This document shows positions 56,400 through 64,000 of a stretch of DNA of 64,000 nt, in pieces. The stretch's first letter is position 1, and every line of letters starts with the position of its first letter. Source of the DNA: Spinacia oleracea (lineage: Eukaryota; Streptophyta; Magnoliopsida; Caryophyllales; Amaranthaceae); the NCBI RefSeq assembly GCF_020520425.1, contig NC_079492.1, forward strand, positions 60,635,042-60,699,041. The letters are read 5' to 3'. The translations under genes and the position numbers were made by a program. Under the pieces are notes generated by a model that did no database searches, had not been told where the DNA came from, and was given only the letters and a program-made list of their open reading frames with translations.

Positions 56400-57520
56400 A
56401 ATATTCATTAAGTATTCTAATTCCAGTGGGAGCTAAAATCATCACAAGGCAAAGAAAGGGTATTACTGAAAATAAAAATATTACCGGAAACGGAAATATG
56501 GTTCATGACGGAAATATAAATATTTTCCAAGTCGAAAATATTGCCGGAAACGGAAATATGGTTCGTATCGGAAAATATTATCGGAAATATTGCTGGAAAC
56601 GGAAATATTACCGGAATCATAAATGTTGTCAAAAACGGAAAATATTATCGGAAACGGAAATATTAACGGAACCGTAAATATTGTTCGAATCGGAAATAAA
56701 TTCCGGAATTGGAAAACGAATCGGGAACACGACGAGCGATAGGTCGTCAAGCGAGTCAACCCATCGCTCGATGATCAAGGCCCGCGAGCCAGCTCCAGGC
56801 ACAAAGACCAACGCCAGCACCGAACACGAAGCCCAGCGCCAGCGCTAGACCCAGCGCGTAGCAAAGGCAGCGAGGCTGGCAATGGGCCAACGACAAGCAG
56901 CGATGGGCTAAGCCCAAGCGTGGCCTACAACGCGCTTGCAAGGGAACGTGGGCGGCAGGCATGGCTTGCGTGTCAAGGCCTATTGCCCACACGCTTTACT
57001 TAGGCGCCGAGTTACTTGGGCCGTAAGTAAGTTGTTTTCCTAATCCTACAACAATTAGACTTCTAGGTATTTAATTATTCCTAGAATTCTAATAGAAATA
57101 GGTAACTAGAATCCTAATAGGTTTAGTTATTTGATTCCTAGTAGGATTACATTTCTCTATTTCCCACCCTATAAATATGTGGTTCATGATCACAATTTAT
57201 TCATCACATACAATACATTAAATTCAAGGGAGAGTTTAATATTTTCCTATTACATTTGTGAGTTTCCCGGGTGCACAAAAACCTTAGAGAATATTCTAGT
57301 CGGTTTAATCTAAGGCGGATCCGGACATGCTGTGGATTTGCTACGGAGGGAAAACACTTGGAGTCCTTTACTAGTTCTTGTTCGGTTCGGGAGCAGTTAG
57401 GGAAGGCACGCATCACATAGTCTATATACTAAATTATGGTGATTGCCTATGTGACAATTAATTTAGATTTCTGGCTTTTATGGTTTTTCCGCATGAATTA
57501 TATTGTTCATAACCTAACAA

Positions 57521-57534
57521 TGGTATCACGAGCC
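57521..57534 (+). other. Primer-binding site of the divergent Copia relative
   Basis: TGGTATCACGAGCC, the same as in Copia-1 and Copia-2, directly after the LTR end. Confidence 0.75.
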
Positions 57535-57988
57535 TCTAATTAATTCCATAATCAATTATAGTTAACATGGATTAAATTTTATAAATTTGCAATGAATTTA
57601 AGGGGTGATTAATTTCGTGATTGTAATTAATTGCACATTCGTGCGATTATTTAATTATATGTTTGCAGGACTTTCGGCAGTTTTGTCATTATTGGTCGAA
57701 ATCTTATGTTTTTATAGTGAATTTCGCATGTAAACGACGTTTTAAAATTTTGACAAAAAACAAAGATTTGTGGCCGAACCCAAAAATCCCAAATTCGAAG
57801 TCTACCTATGACGTTTCGGAAGTTTTAGTTTTTCGAATGCAAAATTTGTAATTTTTATGATGTTAAATTAAATATTTGAGAATCTTGTATGTAAATCTTG
57901 AATTTATAATTGACCTACTGTATATGTTTAACAATTTTAAGGTCTAAATTTGTTAATTATACAACCTAATTTGTGATTATAATTAATT

Positions 57989-58341
57989 GGAAAATTTGGT
58001 AATATTAATCCAACCTTTGGCCGATTTTCTTTTATTAATCTCACCTACGACATATTTTTTAATAATTCCACCTTTACTACCCGACGACTTTTATTGGGCC
58101 TAAGTGGCCGGTAATCGGTGAAAAAGTCAACGAGATGGTGATGAATTGATGATGATGACTGAATATATCGAGAGAGAGTACTGCCATGTAGAGAAATAAT
58201 GTCGCTTACAACAGTTTTATGACCTGTTGGGCCCAATAAAAGTTGTTAGGTAATAAAGGTGGGATTATTAAAAAATATGTCGTAGGTGGGCTTAATAAAA
58301 GAAAATCGGTCAAAGGTTGGATTAATATTACCAAATTTTCC
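57989..58341. mobile_element. Mutator-type MITE (353 bp, ~100-bp TIRs)
   Basis: Both ends begin GGAAAATTTGGTAATATTAA inward and stay inversely repeated for about 100 bp with a handful of mismatches. The flanks carry an exact 9-bp duplication TAATTAATT (57980-57988, 58342-58350). Long TIRs plus a 9-bp TSD identify a Mutator-superfamily MITE. The middle (about 58085-58240) is unique and non-coding. Confidence 0.93.
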
Positions 58342-58445
58342 TAATTAATTTGTTGAATTTCAAATAATTTAGATTTTGTTTTGATTTTCATAATTATTTG
58401 ATAATTTAATTGGATCATGTGATTAAAACCATCATAAAAATTGGG

Positions 58446-59427
58446 AAATATGGAATTACAATCCTACTAGGAATCGAATAACTAAAGCTTTTAGGCTTTT
58501 AGTTAAACGCAAACTCTTTAGAATTCTAGAAATAAATAAACTCTAATTATACTAGAATATAACTCCAACAATTGTAGGATTAGGGAAACAAGGCTTGAGT
58601 ACCAAGCTACTTTTCGCGCAAGTAGACTTGGCGCCTAAGCTTGCTTGGCGCACAAGCCATGCGCGCGGACTAGGCCAGCGTTGTGGCACGCGTGGCTTGA
58701 GGCCCATGATGTTGCTTCTGGCTTGCCGCCCCAGTCGTAGCACACGGCCCATCGCTGGGCGCTGCATGGCGCGCACAAGAATGGTGGGCGCTGGGCATTG
58801 CGCTTGCGCTGGGCCTTGCGTCTCGCGGGCTTTCTCGTCGAGCAGTCGCTCGTCGTGCTTCCAATTCGTTTTCCGATTCCATAATTTATTTCCGATTTGA
58901 ACAATATTTCCGATTCAGACAATATTTCCGATTCCGGTAATATTTCTATTTCCGTCAATATTTCCGATTTCGGCAATATTTCTATTTCCGGTAATATTTT
59001 CCGATACAACCCATATTTCCATTTCCGGCAATATATTTGTCATGGATAATATTTATATTTCCGTTATGAACCATATTTCCTTTTCCGGGAAATATTTTTT
59101 CTTTGCCTTTTGATGATTTTAGCTCCCACTGGAACCAAGATCCATCATTTCTGAATGACCATACATAGAGTACTTAATGAATATTATATTCACTTAAATA
59201 CTTGATCCGTTTACGCACTATTTGTGTGACCCTACGGGTTCAGTCAAGAGTAGGTTGTGGATTAATATTATTAATTCCACTTGAACTGAAGCAACCTCTA
59301 GCCAGGAAATCATATCACTTGATCTCACTGAATTATTAACTTGTTTAATTAATTTTGAATCGCATTTATTAGACTTAACATTAAATGCATTAAATGCAAA
59401 CTTGGACCAAGGGCATTATTTCCTTCA
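58446..59427 (-). repeat. Truncated Copia LTR, inverted relative to its neighbour
   Basis: The minus strand begins TGAAGGAAATAATGCCC at 59427 and runs through U3, minisatellite and GC block to about 58446, where the last 370 bp or so (R-U5) are missing. Its interior resembles the 56400-57519 LTR, so it is the same divergent subfamily. It meets the other copy head to head. Confidence 0.8.
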
Positions 59428-60290
59428 ATCTCCCGCTTGTCCTTAGGGACAAGTGTGCATTTCCTAATTCTTTTGTCGCTTGATGCCTGCTCATGAACAT
59501 AAGGTAAGAGTAGTCATCCTTATTATGTCCAGAGGTATTTCTCGGTGACAGAGTTCAACTGATCAAATAATCATAGCCTATGATTCATCTGAGCACGGCC
59601 ATACATTTTACAGTTTCTAGTTCTCCGAGTGGCCTTGTACAACTTTCGGCATCTCATCCCGATTTATGGGAGGACAATCCCAATCTTGTGATCTTGAGGT
59701 TAGACTTTGTTTTATAGGAGATTACCTGATCGTTGCCGTTATAGTCCCCTTTTACGGTGTGACGGTTGACAATGTCAAAGTAACCAGTTCTCAAACAATT
59801 AATCTCAAATCACTCAAGTATTGAGGATTAGTGTCTAATAAGATAATGAAATTTACTTATGACATGATCTCTTACAGTAAAGTTTTATAGGTCTATCCGA
59901 TACTAATCTTATCAAGTAAGTATCTATGCAAATGATTGTGACATTGACATGTCCACATAGTTCAAGAAACATAACTACTAGTCATCTTGCATTCTAGACG
60001 TCTAGCGCTTTATATGTGTCCACCTTTATAGAAAACTTCCGACTAGGGACCATTTTCAACTATTGACATTCAAGTTCACTTGATAGACATTTCTTAGTCA
60101 CAGGACTGGTCCTGACAATCTATCTTGAATATATTATCAAATTGAAATGACTCATCATTTAATACTAAACCAAGATTAAATGGAATATGAAAATACATTT
60201 CATATATGATAAATGTTCAACCTGAATGTTTTACAACCATGGGCCTCTAACCCATTTTTAAAACAATTAATGGAATTCAAACTATGTTAG
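59428..60290 (-). other. 3' UTR and polypurine tract of the inverted Copia relative
   Basis: On the minus strand this matches the layout of the Copia-2 3' UTR. It includes the hairpin CTTGTCC/GGACAAG (59436-59453) and purine tract CAAGCGGGAGAT right before the LTR start. At about 60290 it stops against coding sequence of a different Copia lineage. Confidence 0.75.
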
Positions 60291-60295
60291 GTTCC

Positions 60296-62905
60296 CTACG
60301 CCTCACCTAGCGCATCACCCTGAGCCTCACTCTGCGCCTCGCCCAGCGCCATAGATGATGTATGTAGCGCCTCCTGCGCCTCGCCCTGTGCCTCATCTCC
60401 CGTCACACGCTGCTGCACACACTCACTCTCCTGCACTCCCTCATCACTCTGCCTATGACCCAACTCACGCCCCCACACCCTGACTCAAAGACCCAAACAC
60501 ACACTCATCATTCACATTCAAAATCCAATTATTAACCTCATCCATACCTCCACATAAATGTTTAACTCCCCCATTATGGGTATTCCCCATCAACGACTCA
60601 TTTAATGCTTCCGTATACGAGAACAACTTTTCATGAAATTTCACATCACGGGAAACAAAAAATTCACGCGTCTCTAGATCATACAATTGCCACCCCTTCT
60701 ACTTCTCGACTCAAACTTGTCACCCTTACTACGTTGATTATATGCGTAACAAAAACAACCAAATACACGAATAGGAACATACGAAGGAGGTTTGTCGAAC
60801 AACATTTCATAAGGAGTCTTATTTCCAAGAAGTGACATAGGAGTACGATTTATCAAATAACAAGCAGCCAGGACACGTTCCCCCATAATTTTTTAAGCAA
60901 ATTCCCTTGAAAACCCAATAATCTCCCAACATTCAAAATATGTTGATGTTTACGCTCAACCCTCCCGTTTTGTTGAGGAGTACCAACACACGAAGATTCA
61001 AACAACATGCCATGCTTAAAAAAATATCCTTGCAAACAATTATTCTCCGTACCATTATCACTCCGGACTACTTTAATAACTTGATTAAATTGATGTTTAA
61101 TCATAGCAATAAAATTAAGAAACATCAACTGATCAACCTTTGTTTTATTGCTACGTAAATAAATCCAAACACCTCTTGAAAAATCGTCAATAATCGTTAA
61201 AAATATTTCGCTCCACAAGACGATGGTGTCTTGTAGGGACCCCACAAATCAATATGAATTAGTTCAAACATTCTACTAACATGTGTTTAGCTAATCAGAA
61301 AAATCCCTCTACATTGCTTTGCATGCGGACGTACATCACAAATGTTATTATTCTACCTAGTTGTATAACTCACAGGAGGGAGCAACTGCAATATTTTCTC
61401 TGACGGATGTCCCATACGCTGATGCCACAAATCAACCACACAATCTACGGCAAGCACCCATATACTCTCGGAACCCCACGGAAAAAATATAGTCCTTCCC
61501 GTCGGTCACCCATGCCAATCACCGTCCTCGTCAAGTGGTCCTGGAAAACACATATTTTGTAATTGAATTGAGCTGAACAATTTAATTCATCACTTAATTG
61601 AGTTACAAAAATTAAATCGCAGTTTCATCTGAGCAGAAATAAAACATTATCAAGCACTAATCCACCCTCCAATATAATAGAACCATGTTGATTTGAATTG
61701 GCTGATTGACCATCCGGTAACACAACCGCACAATTTCCGGACGTCCTGATATTTCTCAAACTTGAAAAGTTTCCCGTCACATGATTAGACGCTCTTGTAT
61801 CAATAATCCACCGTAAGTCAATGTTACCTTTCAATTTTGGTTGAGGTTTATTCAGAATGTCAAGTATCTGTTGCACTTGATTTTCATACATGCCCTCATG
61901 CCCTTGCGTAATGGTTGTTCTAGCATTATGGGACGAACCACTGCTACTGGCTATGCTCACAGCATTGGCACGGTTTGTAGCTTCTGCCCCATTATGGGTA
62001 CGCCCTCCTCTTGCCTCCTCTCCCACCATTCGTGCTCTTTCCTCCTCTGCCTGGGCCTCTGCCACCCCATTTTTTTCATCCCACCGATCAAGAAATCCTA
62101 TCAACTGGTAACATGTCTCCTCATTATGTCCCTCACAGTTTCAATGTTGGAAAAACTTATCACCCGCCTCTACGTACTACGTACCAGATTCAGCCTCCAC
62201 CTTGAATGCCATGACATACTCCTTGCCTTTACCTCCCTTCACACACATGCTCTCTGTATTGATGACTGCTTGGTAGGCCTCGTCTGCGGACGGCAAGGGA
62301 AACTGCGTCAATAGTTGACCAAGGATGGCTTCATAGTGATTCTCCAAGCCAATCTAGAATAATGCATATGCTCTTCATCCCTTATCTCTCCCACCTGACG
62401 TGCAATATTTCAAGAGCACTCCGTACATGTACACTGAGGGACCTTAGCGTACTGCACATATGCCTTACATACATCCGAAAGACGACCAAAGAAGTCAGTT
62501 ACATACTCATTCACCGCATGCTTATAGTCACTCAGCGTCATTTTTAGATGGCATACTCCTGTGCCACTTACCACGCGATGTCGCTTCCTTAGATGATCCC
62601 ATAACTCACTCGCAATATCAAAATCCTCTATCGTAGATCGCCAATTCTCATCTATCGTATTGGTAATCCATGACACCAACATGGAGCTCATAGCAATCCA
62701 ATGCTTCATCTTGGTTGCATCTTTCGTAGGTTGCGTAATTGAACCATCGAGAAAACCAAACTTGAATTTCGAGATCATACTACGACGTACGGCCTTAGCT
62801 CATTCATCGTAATTAGCGGTGCCGCGACATCTAACCGGTGTAATCACCACCTCCCGGGTTTGTCACTTGAACCAAGATAGTAATCAAGATCAACCTCCAC
62901 CTTGG
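60296..62905 (-). pseudogene. Decayed gag-protease-integrase of a second Copia lineage
   Basis: In minus-strand order: gag (about 62900-62350; KFGFLDGSITQPTKD, WIAMSSMLVSWITNTIDENW, LRKRH), with several stops such as TGA in place of Trp near 62803; protease region WIIDTRASNHVTGN (Gly of DTG changed to Arg) near 61790; pre-integrase WHQRMGHP near 61420; integrase DDFSRGVWIYLRSNKT, RSDNGTENN and GTPQQNGRVERKHQHIL (61245-60900); and its C-terminal part (INRTPM, VFGCFCYAYN, FVSRDVKFHE) to about 60500. Several frameshifts and stops separate the blocks. RT and RNase H are absent. The lineage clearly differs from Copia-1/2. Confidence 0.82.
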
Positions 62906-62909
62906 ACAC

Positions 62910-63653
62910 TGTTGGAAATTCTTGTTGGGAAATGCAAAAGAAAAGAGTGTAAATATGTGAATAGTGTTTATTGTCCCACATTGAAAGAATTCCTCATTTC
63001 TTCCTATATATTTGGTCGTGAGTATAACTCTTGTTTGAGAAAGCATGAGAGTGGGATAGGTGGACACATAACACACAATTGCGCGCGCCGACCGTCTGGG
63101 TTGGGCTCGGGCCTTGCGGTGCGCGGGTTGGTTTTTGTGGGCCTTACTCATTCTTTTTGGTCAAGCTTTTTGTTTAGTTGAAACCTTGTTACGGGAATCT
63201 GTAATTGATTACGTAACCATTGGTTTAATTAGACTTAATAGCGGACGTTACATCTTCATTATGTTTATGCCCGTTTTTTATTGTTGTCATTCCCGGAGAT
63301 TGACTATTTAATCAATCTCCTCCTCATACGTTCAAGACACAATATTATACACAGTTCCAGAAAAATATAAAACACATTATTTCTCTCTCAAATTGCTCTC
63401 GGTTTTGGGCAAATGTTCTGACTCCATTCGGGTTTGTGAGTGCACACAAATTTAGAACTGTGTTAATCTTGGAGGGCGACCGCTTTTGATCTACTGCGCA
63501 CTAGGAGGTAGTGCGGAATCGTCTTTTAGGACAGTGGTATCCACGGCGCAGCAATTGTTCATTATATGTTCATCCGATTGTCCGCATATTCCAGATAAGT
63601 GTTAAGTATCTTGTTGTTGCAATATCAATTTGTTATTTAATTTATTCGCAACA
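62910..63653 (+). repeat. Probable Copia LTR (solo or truncated)
   Basis: It starts TGTTGGAAATTCTTGTTGGG, directly after gag sequence, and reaches a plausible end CGCAACA. A TATATATT-like box (about 63005), CTTGGAGGGCGACC and GACAGTGGTATCCACGGCGC match the style of plant Copia LTRs in plus orientation. No 5-bp duplication is visible (GACAC left, ATCTA right) and no primer site follows, so the right boundary is uncertain. Confidence 0.45.
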
Positions 63654-64000
63654 ATCTAAAAGACGAATATGAATGTTGTTTTTTTGTTTTGATGGTGTTG
63701 TTGTAGATAAATGTTGATTTCTCTAATTGGTCGGACTTGTAAGACAATTTGGAAATATAGGAAATCGGGAAGGATGAAAGTGTTGCTTGGCCTTGAAATT
63801 AGATTGCTATTATCAATGGGAGTTTTTCGTATTTCTACTAATATAAACTTTACCGCATAATTTATTGGTAGTTTTTTGTGAAAGAATATGGTAATTAAAA
63901 CCAAATAAGTTTGGTGCTTCGGATTAAACTCGGCCTGAAGTACTGTAGTACATTTTTTTGTTCAAATCTGCTCCTTGTATATGTTTTAAATAATGTTGTT
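63654..64000. other. No gene seen
   Basis: AT-rich sequence without recognisable motifs. The short minus-strand frame at 63656-63904 has no known domain. Confidence 0.5.

Larger units (their letters stand above)
56400..58445 (+). mobile_element. Divergent Copia relative: truncated LTR, PBS and leader
   Basis: 56400-57519 is an LTR related to the Copia-1/2 LTRs. It has the minisatellite, GC block, TATAAATA at about 57170, the R-U5 block and the end CATAACCTAACA, but it lacks the first 250 bp or so. A primer site TGGTATCACGAGCC follows at 57521-57534, then leader to about 58445, where it stops against an inverted LTR. The leader carries a MITE at 57989-58341. No coding region remains. Confidence 0.8.

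Overview
This window looks like intergenic chromosomal DNA of a flowering plant (eudicot) and is almost entirely nested transposable elements. The evidence is plant-type Ty1/Copia and Ty3/Gypsy LTR retrotransposons with TG...CA ends and 5-bp target-site duplications (TSDs), a MULE transposase, a hAT element, TIR MITEs and an F-box gene remnant. A Caryophyllales host (spinach/beet/Silene group) is a guess from element style only. I saw no rRNA, tRNA, CRISPR or bacterial gene, and no intact ordinary host gene.

Layout. 1-5210: leader and 5' LTR of a minus-strand Ogre/Tat-type Gypsy element. It sits in the 5' UTR of a minus-strand Copia element (5211-8775), which itself abuts a broken LTR of the same family (8776-9911). 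9911-10258: G-rich fragment of a TIR element whose longer copy is at 14419-15406. 10240-12859: minus-strand MULE transposase pseudogene split by an 836-bp solo-LTR-like insertion with a palindrome array. 16302-20362: complete minus-strand LTR element (463-bp LTRs, TSD TATAA) without recognisable gag-pol but with a fragment resembling pyridoxamine-phosphate oxidase. 20631-21538: decayed F-box gene. 24119-25247: non-autonomous hAT element (8-bp TSD).

26362-56097 is the centrepiece: one Tat-lineage Gypsy element (674-bp LTRs, two differences by eye; TSD GAGAA) on the minus strand, swollen to about 29.7 kb by two plus-strand Copia insertions. Copia-1 (29118-38596, TSD AAAGG) lies in the element's antisense gene. 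Copia-2 (44838-55217, TSD CTTTG) lies in its gag. Without the Copias the Tat element is about 9.9 kb: gag-protease-RT-dual RNase H-integrase in one reading frame broken only by five stop codons, plus an opposite-strand four-exon gene of 670 codons that stays open once introns and Copia-1 are removed.

The two Copias share LTRs, leaders and pol but carry unrelated gag domains. Copia-1 has lost the end of RNase H and its 3' UTR; in their place is a 224-bp copy of the Tat antisense gene flank, fused in frame. 56400-60290 holds two decayed relatives of this Copia family head to head, one carrying a Mutator-type MITE (57989-58341, 9-bp TSD). 60296-62905 is a decayed minus-strand gag-protease-integrase of a different Copia lineage, followed by an LTR-like segment (62910-63653).
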